Below the pieces are notes generated by a model, which was not told where the DNA came from, ran no database searches, and saw nothing but the letters and a program-made list of their open reading frames with translations. This document shows positions 8,114-16,207 of a stretch of 64,000 nucleotides of DNA, piece by piece (the stretch's first letter is position 1; each line of letters opens with the position of its first letter). The position numbers and the translations under genes were made by a program. The stretch comes from Thauera carbonicopians (GTDB lineage: Bacteria > Pseudomonadota > Gammaproteobacteria > Burkholderiales > Rhodocyclaceae): contig NZ_JANUXN010000004.1 in NCBI RefSeq assembly GCF_025699485.1, positions 1 through 64,000 on the forward strand. Reading direction: 5' to 3'.

Positions 8114-8938
8114 GTGATCGGTATCGGCCCGTTTCCGGTCCGGGTCGTCATCGTCTTCGGCGCCGTGCTGCTGGCCTGGGCAGTGGCGCGCCTGATCGCC
8201 AGGCGCTTGCCGGACGGGTCGTACAAGAACGCAGCTGGCGGGCTGCTGCTCGACGGCGTGTTCTGGGGTGTGCTGGCCGCCCGCCTGGGCTACATCGCGC
8301 AGTGGTGGGAGGAATACGCCGCGGCGCCGGCTTCCATGATCGCCATCGGCGACGGCGGCTTCACCTGGTGGATCGGCGTTGTCGCGGCCCTGCTGTTCGT
8401 CTGGTGGCGAAGCCGCACGATGTCCGTGTTGCGTATCCCCGTCGTCGCGGGCATCACGGCGGGCGTGCTGGGCTGGTTCGCCGGCGGCGGGATGTTGACG
8501 CTGCTGCACCAATCCGGGCCGCCGCTGGCCGACGTGCAGGTGAGCACGCTCGATGCCCGGCCGCTCGGCTTGAGTGCTTATGCAGGGCGGCCGGTCGTGC
8601 TCAACCTGTGGGCGAGTTGGTGCCCGCCTTGCCGCCGCGAGATGCCGGTGTTCGCGCAGGCGCAGCAGGATTTCCCGCAGGTCGCCTTCGTCATGCTCAA
8701 CCAGGGGGAAAGCGCGCAGCAGGCGCTCGCTTTCCTGCAAGGCGAGCAGTTGAGGCTCAAGGACGTGCTGCTCGACCCCTCGTCCCAGGCCATGCAGGTC
8801 TTCGGTTCGCGCGGCCTGCCCACCACCTTGTTCTTCGATGAACAGGGAAGGTTGGTGGATACCCACATGGGCGAACTGACGACCGCCAGCCTCAGGAGCA
8901 CGCTGATGCGCCGTTTCGGGCAAGTCCCGAACCCCTGA
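8114..8938 (+). CDS. Lgt-like membrane domain fused to TlpA-type thioredoxin (copy 2)
   Basis: Paralogue of the neighbouring divergent gene, 274 residues. The membrane part again looks like a degenerate Lgt (ARLGYIAQWW, GDGGFTWW) without its catalytic residues. The C-terminal thioredoxin domain has NLWASWCPPCRREMP and GLPTTLFF. The start is a GTG with a weak ribosome site, chosen because it begins just before the first membrane helix. It ends 9 bp before the stop of the convergent ehuA. Between nosZ/regB and the transporter genes, the likeliest role is thiol-disulfide or Cu(II) reduction in the periplasm, as known for other TlpA proteins. The substrate cannot be read from the sequence. Confidence 0.83.
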   Translation: MIGIGPFPVRVVIVFGAVLLAWAVARLIARRLPDGSYKNAAGGLLLDGVFWGVLAARLGYIAQWWEEYAAAPASMIAIGDGGFTWWIGVVAALLFVWWRSRTMSVLRIPVVAGITAGVLGWFAGGGMLTLLHQSGPPLADVQVSTLDARPLGLSAYAGRPVVLNLWASWCPPCRREMPVFAQAQQDFPQVAFVMLNQGESAQQALAFLQGEQLRLKDVLLDPSSQAMQVFGSRGLPTTLFFDEQGRLVDTHMGELTTASLRSTLMRRFGQVPNP

Positions 8939-8947
8939 TAGCCGCGC

Positions 8948-9748
8948 TTAGATCGCTTCCATGACGGCGCGCAGGAACTGCCGCGTGCGCTCGTGCTGCG
9001 GGTTGCCGAACAGTTCCTCGGGGCTGCCCTGTTCGGCGATGCGCCCGGCGTCGAAGAAGCAGACGCGGTCGGCGAATTCGCGCGCGAAGCCCATCTGGTG
9101 GGTCACCATCAGCATCGTGAGCTGATGCGCCGAGCCCAGCTCGCGGATCACGTTCAGCACTTCGCCGCACAGCTCGGGGTCGAGCGCCGAAGTGACTTCG
9201 TCGAACAGCATCACGCGCGGGCGCATCGCCAGCGCCCGGGCGATCGCCACGCGCTGCTGCTGGCCGCCGGACAGCTGGGCGGGATGATGGTCGAGCTTGT
9301 CGGCCAGTCCGACCATGGTCAGCAATTCGGCGGCGCGCGCGTGGGCCTCCTCCTTACCGAGGCCGAGCACGCTGATCGGCGCTTCCATGCAGTTCTGCAC
9401 CGCGCTCATGTGCGGGAACAGGTTGAAGTGCTGGAACACCATGCCGATGTGGCCGCGCATCTTGCGCAGGTGGCGGGCGTCGGCCGGCACCAGGCTGTCG
9501 CCCTGCGGCATGTGGGTGAGCGGCTCGCCGTCGATGTGGATCACGCCGTCGTCGATGCGCTCGAGCGCCATCAGCACCCGCAGCACCGTGGTCTTGCCCG
9601 AGCCGGAGGGGCCGATGATGGCGACTTTCTCGCCGCTGGCGACGTCGAGATCGAGCTGGTCGAGCACCGTGAGCGCGCCGTAGCGCTTGGAGACGCGCTC
9701 GAAGCGCACCATCGGTGTTTCGGATGAGGAGGCCGGGGATTCGTTCAT
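8948..9748 (-). CDS. ehuA: Ectoine/hydroxyectoine ABC transporter, ATP-binding subunit
   Basis: Cytoplasmic ATPase of a polar-amino-acid-type ABC importer, 266 residues. It shows Walker [10 protein letters not shown] (about 44-52), signature LSGGQQQR, Walker [15 protein letters not shown] and the switch His in VTHQMGF. The ATG overlaps the stop of ehuD (ATGA), so translation is coupled. It is the last gene of the ectA-to-ehuA operon. The specific name rests on the neighbouring EhuB-like binding protein and the ectoine synthesis genes; on its own it would only be a GlnQ-type ATPase. Confidence 0.88.
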   Translation of the reverse strand: MNESPASSSETPMVRFERVSKRYGALTVLDQLDLDVASGEKVAIIGPSGSGKTTVLRVLMALERIDDGVIHIDGEPLTHMPQGDSLVPADARHLRKMRGHIGMVFQHFNLFPHMSAVQNCMEAPISVLGLGKEEAHARAAELLTMVGLADKLDHHPAQLSGGQQQRVAIARALAMRPRVMLFDEVTSALDPELCGEVLNVIRELGSAHQLTMLMVTHQMGFAREFADRVCFFDAGRIAEQGSPEELFGNPQHERTRQFLRAVMEAI

Positions 9749-10419
9749 GATCGGGAAGCGGCGCGCACGCCGAGGCGGCGTTCGAGGAGCCGGATCAGTC
9801 CGCTCGAAAGCAGGCTGAAGACGAGGAAGTAGAGGCCGACCAGCGTGATCGGCTCGGTGTACTGGAAACTCTCGGAGCCGAGGATCTTCGCCGTCTGCAT
9901 CAGCTCCAGCACGCCGATCGCCGACAGCAGCGGCGTTTCCTTGAACAGTGCGACCAGATAGTTGCCGAGCGCGGGCACGATCGGCGGGATCGCCTGCGGC
10001 AAGATGATGCGGCGGAAGGTGGCCTGCGGCGACAGGTTCAGCGCGGCCGCCGCTTCCCACTGGCCGCGCGGCACGTTGTCGATGCCGGCGCGATAGACCT
10101 CGGCGCAGTAGGCGCCGTAGTGCAGGCCGATCGCGATCAGGCCGGCCAGCATGGCGTCGAGCGCGAGGCCGAACTCCGGCAGGCCGTAGTACAGGAAGAA
10201 GATCTGGATCAGCAGCGGCGTCGAGCGGATGAACTCCACCACCGCGGCGGCCGCATGGCGCACCAGCGGATTGGCCGCCATGCGGCAGACGGCGAGGACG
10301 AGGCCGATCACCAGCGCGAGGGCGAAGCCGAGCAGCGTGGCCTGCAGCGTGATCAGCGCGGCCTCGCCGAGAATCGGCAGGATCTCGTGGACGTAGTGCC
10401 AGTCCCAGTGTGCGTTCAA
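9745..10419 (-). CDS. ehuD: Ectoine/hydroxyectoine ABC transporter, permease EhuD
   Basis: Inner-membrane permease of 224 residues in the HisM/GlnP family. It has five or so hydrophobic segments and the EAA loop (QWEAAAALNLSPQATFRRIILPQA) that docks the ATPase. The start is a TTG at 10419: a strong AAGGAG lies 5 nt upstream, and the TTG overlaps the ehuC stop as TTGA. Any upstream in-frame start would run far into ehuC. Its stop overlaps the ehuA ATG. Confidence 0.88.
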   Translation of the reverse strand: MNAHWDWHYVHEILPILGEAALITLQATLLGFALALVIGLVLAVCRMAANPLVRHAAAAVVEFIRSTPLLIQIFFLYYGLPEFGLALDAMLAGLIAIGLHYGAYCAEVYRAGIDNVPRGQWEAAAALNLSPQATFRRIILPQAIPPIVPALGNYLVALFKETPLLSAIGVLELMQTAKILGSESFQYTEPITLVGLYFLVFSLLSSGLIRLLERRLGVRAASRS

Positions 10420-11198
10420 CCCGTCTCCTTGCCGCGCAGCAGCCGGCGGCCGGCGCGGTGCTCCAGCGCGCGCATGGCCAGTGTCACCAGCAGCGACAGC
10501 GCGAGGTAGATCAGCAGCACGATGCCGAAGATTTCCACCGTGCGCAGCGTCGTCTGGTTCAGTTGCTGGGCCTTGAAGGCGAGGTCGGACAGCGTGATCA
10601 GAGAGACCAGCGAGGTCGCCTTCAGCAGCTCGATGAAGAGGTTGCCCCAGGGCGGGATCATGGTCACGAAAGCCTGCGGCAGGATGACCCGCCGCAGCGT
10701 GCGGAAGCGGCCGAGGCTCAGCGCGCTGGCGGCTTCCCACTGGCTGCGCGGCACGGCCTCGATCGCGCCGCGCATCACTTCGCTGCCGTAGGCGCCGATG
10801 TTGAGGCCGAGCGCGGCAATGCCCGCCGTCATCGGCGACAGGCTGATGCCGAACATCGGCAGCACGAAGAACAGCCAGAACAGCTGCACCAGGGCGGAGG
10901 TGCCGCGGAACAGCTCGACGTAGGCGACTGCGAGCCAGCGCAGCGGCAGCGGAGCGTACAGCCGCGCCGCGGTGGCGAGCAGCGCCATCGCCACCGCGAC
11001 CAGGCTGCCGCCGGCGGCCACCTGCACGGTGACCGCCGCGCCGCGCAGCAGCTCGGGCAGGAAATCGCGAAAGCCGGCGAAGCTGGAGACGACCAGGCCG
11101 CCGGCAAAACCGAGGATGGCGGCCGCGGCCAGCGCGCCGGCGGCGGGACTGGATCCGGTCGGGCTAGTCCCGGCCGAACCCGTCCTATTCGCCGGCAC
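10416..11198 (-). CDS. ehuC: Ectoine/hydroxyectoine ABC transporter, permease EhuC
   Basis: Second membrane permease of the importer, 260 residues, HisM family, with an EAA loop (SQWEAASALSLGRFRTLRRVILPQA) and several hydrophobic helices. It starts with GTG, overlapping the end of ehuB by 14 bp. A hydrophilic N-terminal tail of about 20 residues rich in Gly/Ser precedes the first helix, so a later start cannot be excluded. EhuC and EhuD would form the transmembrane heterodimer. Confidence 0.88.
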   Translation of the reverse strand: MPANRTGSAGTSPTGSSPAAGALAAAAILGFAGGLVVSSFAGFRDFLPELLRGAAVTVQVAAGGSLVAVAMALLATAARLYAPLPLRWLAVAYVELFRGTSALVQLFWLFFVLPMFGISLSPMTAGIAALGLNIGAYGSEVMRGAIEAVPRSQWEAASALSLGRFRTLRRVILPQAFVTMIPPWGNLFIELLKATSLVSLITLSDLAFKAQQLNQTTLRTVEIFGIVLLIYLALSLLVTLAMRALEHRAGRRLLRGKETG

Positions 11199-12045
11199 AA
11201 TGCTGATCGGCCGTCATCTCGGGGAGGTTGGAGGCGTCGAAGCCGAACGCCTTCACCATCGCCAGGTGTTCTTCGCTGCCGACGAAGCTGGCGAGCTCCC
11301 GATTGACGGCGTCGCGCAGTTCGGTGTCCTGCAGGCGGAAGGCGAACGAGCCTTCGCCGCGATAGCGCTTGCCTTCGTGGGTGAAGGTGAAGGGCTCGGC
11401 ACGCTCGATCGCCTCGTCCTTGCCCGCCAGCTCGCCTGCGGCCATCGCATTGAAGGCGGCGGCCGAGACGCGGCCGGCCTTGACCGCGGCGACGGCGGCG
11501 GCGAAGTCGGGCACGATCATCTGCTGCTGCCGTGTCATGCCGGCCAGCTGGCCGTGCTCGATCTCCGCCGTGCCGGCGACGAAGGCCAGCTTCTTGCCGC
11601 TGCTCGCGGCGTCGGCGTAGGTGTGGATGCCGTCCGGGTTGCCTTTCCTGACTACCAGGGCGTCGCCGACGCCGTAGGTGGGGTTGGCGAACAGCACCTG
11701 CTCGCAGCGCTTGGGCGTGATGTACATCGACGCGACGATGGCATCGAAGCGCCCGGCCTTCAGGCCGGGGATCAGCGCGCCCCATTCGGTCAGCACGCCT
11801 TCGACCTTGCCGACACCGAGCTGCTTCATGATGTGGCGGAACACGGTGGGCGATTCGCCGGTGAGTTCGCCCGAGGTGGTGGCGTAGGCGTAGGGCGCCT
11901 CGTTGGCGAAGCCGACGCGGATGCTGCCTTCGCGCTGGATGCGTTCCAGCGTGGTCTCGGCCGTGGCGGGGCCGATGCCGGCCAGCGCCGTGGCGATCAG
12001 CGCGGCGAGCAGGCCGCCGCGGGGGAGGAGCCGCTGCCCGTTCAT
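11185..12045 (-). CDS. ehuB: Ectoine/hydroxyectoine periplasmic binding protein EhuB
   Basis: Solute-binding protein of 286 residues with a signal peptide (about 1-30, ending GIGPATA). The mature part has typical EhuB features: GFANEAPYAY, GESPTVFRHIMKQLG, EWGALIPGLKAGRFDAIVA, YITPKRCEQVLFANPTYG. The long match to EhuB sequence patterns separates it from general amino-acid binding proteins. The ATG has GGAGG 8 nt upstream and overlaps the ectD stop (ATGA), which couples hydroxyectoine synthesis to uptake. With no ectoine-degradation (doe/eut) genes nearby, the transporter probably imports or recaptures an osmoprotectant rather than a nutrient. Confidence 0.92.
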   Translation of the reverse strand: MNGQRLLPRGGLLAALIATALAGIGPATAETTLERIQREGSIRVGFANEAPYAYATTSGELTGESPTVFRHIMKQLGVGKVEGVLTEWGALIPGLKAGRFDAIVASMYITPKRCEQVLFANPTYGVGDALVVRKGNPDGIHTYADAASSGKKLAFVAGTAEIEHGQLAGMTRQQQMIVPDFAAAVAAVKAGRVSAAAFNAMAAGELAGKDEAIERAEPFTFTHEGKRYRGEGSFAFRLQDTELRDAVNRELASFVGSEEHLAMVKAFGFDASNLPEMTADQHCAGE

Positions 12046-12983
12046 GGTGAAACCTCCGTCTGGATGGGCGTGAAGTCCTGCCGTTCGGCGATGAAGGAAG
12101 GCCGCGGCGGCAGGCCGCAGAAGGGCGCGGCCGGCGTGTTGTGCACGCTGTTGTAGACGAAGAAGACGTTGCTGCGCGGCAGCGGCGTGATGTTGGAGTT
12201 CGAGCCGTGCATCGTGTTGCAGTCGAAGAAGGTCACCGAGCCGGCCGGGCCGGTGGGGGCGACGATGCCGAAGTCCTCGACCAGTTGCCTCAGGCTGGCA
12301 TCGTCGGGCACGCCGACTTCCTGGCGCTTGAGCGAGGCGAGGTAGTGTTCCTCGGGCGTGGCGCCGACGCAGGAGATGTAGCGCTGGTGCGAGCCGGGGA
12401 TGATCATCAGCGGGCCGTTGTGCGGCGTGTTGGGCGTCAGGCTCACCGAGCAGCTCACCATCCGCATCGCCGGAACGCCGTCCTCCATGTGCCAGGTCTC
12501 GAAATCGGAGTGCCAGTAGAACTCCTTGCCGCGGAAGCCGCCCTTGTAGTTGATGCGCGACTGGTGCAGATAGACCTCGCTGCCCAGCAACTGGCGCGCG
12601 ATCGCCACCAGCCTGGGGTGGGCGCACAGCCGGTGCAGCACGGCACTGCGCTTATGGACTTCGAACAGCGAGCGCAGCTCGCCGCTGTCGGGTTCGATGA
12701 CGGCTTCCGCCGCCTGCCTGACGGCTTCGTCGCGGCGCAGCGCGTTCAGTTCGGCGAGGTAGGTCTCGAGTTCGTGTGCGCCGATCAACTGCTCGAAAGT
12801 CAGATAGCCGTTGTCGCGGTAGAAGCGCAGCTCGGCTTCGCTCAGCGGGCCGTCGCCGGCGCCGCCATGGACCGCCGGATCCCGGCGCTCGCTGATGCGC
12901 GGCTCGGGCCAGAAGCGGGACGGATAACGGTCGTCGTCCCGCGGCCGCGCCTGTGCGGCCTGCGGTGACAGGGTCGTCGTCAT
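12042..12983 (-). CDS. ectD: Ectoine 5-hydroxylase EctD
   Basis: Non-haem Fe(II)/2-oxoglutarate dioxygenase converting ectoine to 5-hydroxyectoine with O2. The protein has 313 residues, the usual length. The EctD signature is present: WHSDFETWHMEDG gives iron ligands H158 and D160, and the distal ligand H259 is in TMHGSNSN. I take the ATG at 12983 because GAGGAGGAG lies just upstream; a longer in-frame reading would start inside that spacer. It follows ectC after 13 bp and its stop overlaps the ehuB start. The O2 requirement is notable next to denitrification genes. Confidence 0.96.
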   Translation of the reverse strand: MTTTLSPQAAQARPRDDDRYPSRFWPEPRISERRDPAVHGGAGDGPLSEAELRFYRDNGYLTFEQLIGAHELETYLAELNALRRDEAVRQAAEAVIEPDSGELRSLFEVHKRSAVLHRLCAHPRLVAIARQLLGSEVYLHQSRINYKGGFRGKEFYWHSDFETWHMEDGVPAMRMVSCSVSLTPNTPHNGPLMIIPGSHQRYISCVGATPEEHYLASLKRQEVGVPDDASLRQLVEDFGIVAPTGPAGSVTFFDCNTMHGSNSNITPLPRSNVFFVYNSVHNTPAAPFCGLPPRPSFIAERQDFTPIQTEVSP

Positions 12984-12996
12984 GGCGTGCTCCTCC

Positions 12997-13386
12997 TCAG
13001 TCGGCCAGCGCGTAGGCGCCGCTTTCGTCATGCACCTCGCGTCCGGTCAGCGGCGGGTTGAAGACGCACACCATGCGCATCGGCACGCCCTTGTTGGCGC
13101 GCAGGATGTGGCGGTCGTGGTCGTTGAGGGCATACAGCGTGCCCGGCCGGATGGAATGGGTGAGGCCGGTGGCGAGATCGGTAATCTCGCCCTCGCCTTC
13201 GATGCAATAGACCGTCTCGAGATGGTTGCGGTACTCCATTTCGAGTTCGGCGCCGGCCTTGATGATGGTGTCGTTGACCGAATAGCCCATGCCGTCCTGC
13301 TTGTAGATGAGGCGGCGGCTGGTCCAGCCGTCGGCATCCACGTCGGCGGCGGTGCCGAGGATGTCGTCGAGATGTTTCACGATCAT
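12997..13386 (-). CDS. ectC: L-ectoine synthase EctC
   Basis: Cupin-fold lyase closing N-gamma-acetyl-diaminobutyrate to ectoine, 129 residues, full length. Recognisable features are the N-terminal [12 protein letters not shown], the substrate/metal-binding barrel segment [22 protein letters not shown], and [13 protein letters not shown], all typical of EctC. It lies between ectB (49 bp) and ectD (13 bp) in the same operon. Confidence 0.97.
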   Translation of the reverse strand: MIVKHLDDILGTAADVDADGWTSRRLIYKQDGMGYSVNDTIIKAGAELEMEYRNHLETVYCIEGEGEITDLATGLTHSIRPGTLYALNDHDRHILRANKGVPMRMVCVFNPPLTGREVHDESGAYALAD

Positions 13387-13435
13387 GGTTCGGGTCCTCG
13401 ATGTCGGTTTTGTCTTGGGAAGTGCTGACGCGTGG

Positions 13436-14704
13436 TCAGGCGACCTGGCCGACGTCTTCGGCCAGCACCGAGGCCAGCGCGTCGTCGATGATGTCCAGGC
13501 CCTTGCTCAGCGTGGCTTCGTCCATGGTCAGGCTGGGCAGCAGCTTCAGCACCTGGTCGTTGATGCCGGCGGTCTCGATGATCAGGCCGCGCTCGAAGCA
13601 GGCCTGCGAGACGCGGCCGGCGAGTGCGGGGTTGCCGAACTCGACGCCCTGGATCAGGCCGCGACCCCGCACCGTGCCGTCGACACCGTGCGACTTCAGC
13701 ATGCGCTGCAGGCGTTTCCGTACCAGCGCGCTTTTCTGTTCCACTGCCCGGCTCAGGCGCTCGTCCTGCCAGAAGTGCTCCAGCGCCGCGGTGGCGGTGA
13801 CGAAGGCTGGGCAGTGGCCGCGGAAGGTGCCGTTGTGCTCGCCCGGCTCCCACTGGTCCAGCTCGGGCCGGATCAGCACCAGCGCCAGCGGCAGGCCGTA
13901 GCCGGACAGCGACTTCGACAGCGTGACGATGTCGGGCTCGATGCCGGCCTCCTCGAAGCTGAAGAAGCGCCCGCTGCGGCCGCAGCCGACCTGGATGTCG
14001 TCGACGATCAGGACGATGCCGTTGTCGCGGGTGATCTTGCGCAGGCGGCGCAGCCACTCGGCGCCGGCGACGTTGACGCCGCCTTCGGCCTGGATCGTCT
14101 CGACGATCACCGCGGCAGGCACTTCCATGCCGCTGCCGTTGTCGAGCAGCATCGCCTCGAAGTAGTCGAGGGTATCGATGTCCTTGCCGAGATAGCCGTC
14201 GAAGGGGACGGAGGCGGCGTGGGACAGCGGCACGCCGGCCCCGGCGCGCTTGAAGCCGTTGCCGGTCACCGCCAGCGAGCCCAGTGTCATGCCGTGGAAG
14301 GCGTTGGTGAAGCTCACCACCTGCTCGCGGCCGGTGACCTTGCGCGCCAGCTTCAGCGCCGCCTCGACCGCATTCGTGCCGGTGGGGCCGGGGAACTGGA
14401 GCTTGTACCTCAGGCCGCGCGGCTCGAGGATCAGCGCGTTGAAGCGTTCGATGAAGCTCGCCTTCGCCGTGCTGTACATGTCCAGCGTATGGGTGATGCC
14501 GTCCGCCATCAGGTAGTCGAGCAGCGCGCGCTTGATCGGCTCCGGGTTGTGGCCGTAGTTGAGCACGCCGGCGCCGCAGAAGAAATCGAGATAGCGCCGG
14601 CCGCGCTGGTCGCTCATCCAGGCGCCCTTGGCCGTGGTGAATACTGCGGGGAAATTGCGGCAATAGCCGCGGACCTCGGATTCGTGTCGTTCGAAGACGT
14701 TCAT
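13436..14704 (-). CDS. ectB: L-2,4-diaminobutyrate aminotransferase EctB
   Basis: PLP-dependent class III aminotransferase that converts aspartate semialdehyde and glutamate to diaminobutyrate, the first committed step of ectoine synthesis. The 422 residues are full length. The N-terminal half has the substrate signature [22 protein letters not shown] contacts are in [12 protein letters not shown]; the Schiff-base lysine is K264 in [16 protein letters not shown] precedes the ATG. No specialised aspartokinase (ask_ect) is in the operon, so aspartate semialdehyde must come from the general pathway. Confidence 0.97.
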   Translation of the reverse strand: MNVFERHESEVRGYCRNFPAVFTTAKGAWMSDQRGRRYLDFFCGAGVLNYGHNPEPIKRALLDYLMADGITHTLDMYSTAKASFIERFNALILEPRGLRYKLQFPGPTGTNAVEAALKLARKVTGREQVVSFTNAFHGMTLGSLAVTGNGFKRAGAGVPLSHAASVPFDGYLGKDIDTLDYFEAMLLDNGSGMEVPAAVIVETIQAEGGVNVAGAEWLRRLRKITRDNGIVLIVDDIQVGCGRSGRFFSFEEAGIEPDIVTLSKSLSGYGLPLALVLIRPELDQWEPGEHNGTFRGHCPAFVTATAALEHFWQDERLSRAVEQKSALVRKRLQRMLKSHGVDGTVRGRGLIQGVEFGNPALAGRVSQACFERGLIIETAGINDQVLKLLPSLTMDEATLSKGLDIIDDALASVLAEDVGQVA

Positions 14705-14779
14705 CGGACTCCTCCTTGTGGTGGTTCGAGTGGTGGCGCCGGCAAAGCGCCCGGCGGGCGCTGTCCCCGGCGCAGAGGC

Positions 14780-15307
14780 TCAGGGCGCCGAGCCGTCGAG
14801 CGGACCGATGCGGTACAGGGGTTCCGCAGGGTGCGGACGGGGAAACAGCTCCGGTGTGAACAGCGGCGAGACTTCGCAGTCCGCGCCGCAGTCGCGGGCG
14901 AAGCAACGGAACAGCGCCTGCGACGCCGTGTTGCCGTCGGCGACGGTGGCGGTGATCCACTTGCAGCCGCGATTGGCCGGCAGCGCGGCCCATTCCTGCA
15001 GCAGCTTCAGCCCCAGGCCCTGGCCGCGGAGTTCCGGCAGTACGCCGATCTGCCAGACGAAGGCCGTGTCGGGCCGGCGCGGCGGGTGGTAGCCGACGAC
15101 GGCGCCGACGATGCGGCCGTCGCGTTCGGCGACCAGGCAGGTGTCACCGAAATCGGCCGCGAACAGCAGATAGAAATACGCCGAGTTGAGCTCCAGCGCG
15201 CCGGTCGCATCGACCAGTTGCCACAGGGCAGCGCCGTCGCCGGGGCGTGCGGAGCGGAAATGAAGGGAAGGGGAGATGCTCGGGGTACTTCGGTCCGTGT
15301 CGTTCAT
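14780..15307 (-). CDS. ectA: Diaminobutyrate acetyltransferase EctA
   Basis: GNAT acetyltransferase transferring acetyl from acetyl-CoA to the gamma-amino group of diaminobutyrate. The acetyl-CoA loop is ELRGQGLGLKLLQ, preceded by the conserved GDTCLVAERDGRIVG strand. With the ATG at 15307 the protein has 175 residues, normal for EctA. No good ribosome site is visible there; an in-frame ATG at 15361 is the alternative. It is the first gene of the operon and is read from the promoter at 15532-15561, which implies a leader of about 215 nt. Confidence 0.93.
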   Translation of the reverse strand: MNDTDRSTPSISPSLHFRSARPGDGAALWQLVDATGALELNSAYFYLLFAADFGDTCLVAERDGRIVGAVVGYHPPRRPDTAFVWQIGVLPELRGQGLGLKLLQEWAALPANRGCKWITATVADGNTASQALFRCFARDCGADCEVSPLFTPELFPRPHPAEPLYRIGPLDGSAP

Positions 15308-15653
15308 GCCATGGGTTGTTTGTCGGTGGTGCGGCGTTTGCCAGCGGATGGCGAGCGGCACACCAAGCCGTCAGGGAACAGGATCACCTGCCGGCCGGCC
15401 CCGCAGGGCCTACAAAGGAACTCAAGCGACGCTCAGGCCGTTGAATGAAGCCGATCGAGCCGGCGCAGAGGCAGGCAATCAGGAACCGGCGAAAGGAATT
15501 CGATGCAAGCAAGGCATCAATATTTGTGTAAATTATATTTCAACAAATACAATTAAGGCAAGCATCCATGCCGCGCTCGTACGGATGGCGGGCCGGATTC
15601 CTTTCGTGTCCGGGAGGTGGCACCATTGCACGCTTGACCTTTCTGCCTGCCGC
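15308..15653. other. Divergent ectA/regA control region
   Basis: 346 bp without a gene. Most is GC-rich and featureless, but 15515-15556 is strikingly AT-rich. It holds the inverted repeat TATTTGT (15521-15527) / ACAAATA (15543-15549) separated by 15 bp. The repeat overlaps the predicted minus-strand ect promoter and a weaker plus-strand promoter (TTGTGT at 15524-15529, 18 bp, TACAAT at 15548-15553) that would serve the RegA-like gene. No ectR-type MarR gene is adjacent. Confidence 0.6.
15532..15561 (-). promoter_or_regulatory. Predicted promoter of the ect-ehu operon
   Basis: Minus strand: TTGCCT (15561-15556) as -35, an 18-bp spacer, and a perfect TATAAT (15537-15532) as -10. Perfect -10 hexamers are rare in such a GC-rich genome. 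The long spacer is compatible with osmotically regulated sigma-70 promoters, but regulation is not shown by the sequence. Confidence 0.6.
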
Positions 15654-16196
15654 ATGAGCTCAGAACACGCCCCCGTCCTGCTCGTCGTCGATGACGATCC
15701 CGCCTTCAACCGCGTGCTGTCGCGTGCGCTGGCGCAGCGCGGTTTCGACACCTACGGCGCCACCGACAGCGAAGGTGCGCTCGAGCTGGCGCAGGACCAT
15801 GCGCCCGAGTTCATCGTGCTCGACCTCAACATCGGCGGCGAATCCGGCCTCAAGCTCATCCGCCCGCTGCTCGAAGCCAGCCCGGGTGCGCGCATCCTGG
15901 TGCTGACCGGCTATGCCAGCATCGCCACCGCGGTCGACGCGGTGAAGCTCGGTGCCGTCCAGTACCTGGCCAAGCCGGCCGACATCGACGCCATCGTCAA
16001 GGCGCTGCATGCCGAAGACGTCGTCGTCGACGAGCATGCGCCCGATGCGCCGATGTCGGTCGACCGGCTGGAGTGGGAGCACATCCAGCGCGTACTGGCC
16101 GAACACGACGGCAACATCTCGGCCACCGCGCGGGCGCTGCAGATGCACCGCCGCACCCTGCAACGCAAGCTCGCCCGTCCGCCGAGCGGCGACTGA
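15654..16196 (+). CDS. regA: RegA/PrrA/ActR-type response regulator
   Basis: Two-domain regulator of 180 residues that binds DNA when phosphorylated by RegB-type kinases and controls respiratory and other redox-dependent genes. The receiver domain has the acidic triplet DDD (13-15), phosphoacceptor D57 in VLDLNIGG, T in LTGYAS and K in YLAKPAD. The C-terminal Fis-type helix-turn-helix (ISATARALQMHRRTLQRKL) is the almost invariant RegA signature. Start at ATG 15654 gives the usual short N-terminus; the ribosome site is weak. It begins 12 bp before the EamA permease gene. The probable kinase is the RegB-like gene at 5764-7098. Confidence 0.93.
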   Translation: MSSEHAPVLLVVDDDPAFNRVLSRALAQRGFDTYGATDSEGALELAQDHAPEFIVLDLNIGGESGLKLIRPLLEASPGARILVLTGYASIATAVDAVKLGAVQYLAKPADIDAIVKALHAEDVVVDEHAPDAPMSVDRLEWEHIQRVLAEHDGNISATARALQMHRRTLQRKLARPPSGD

Positions 16197-16207
16197 GGCC
16201 GTCCTCC

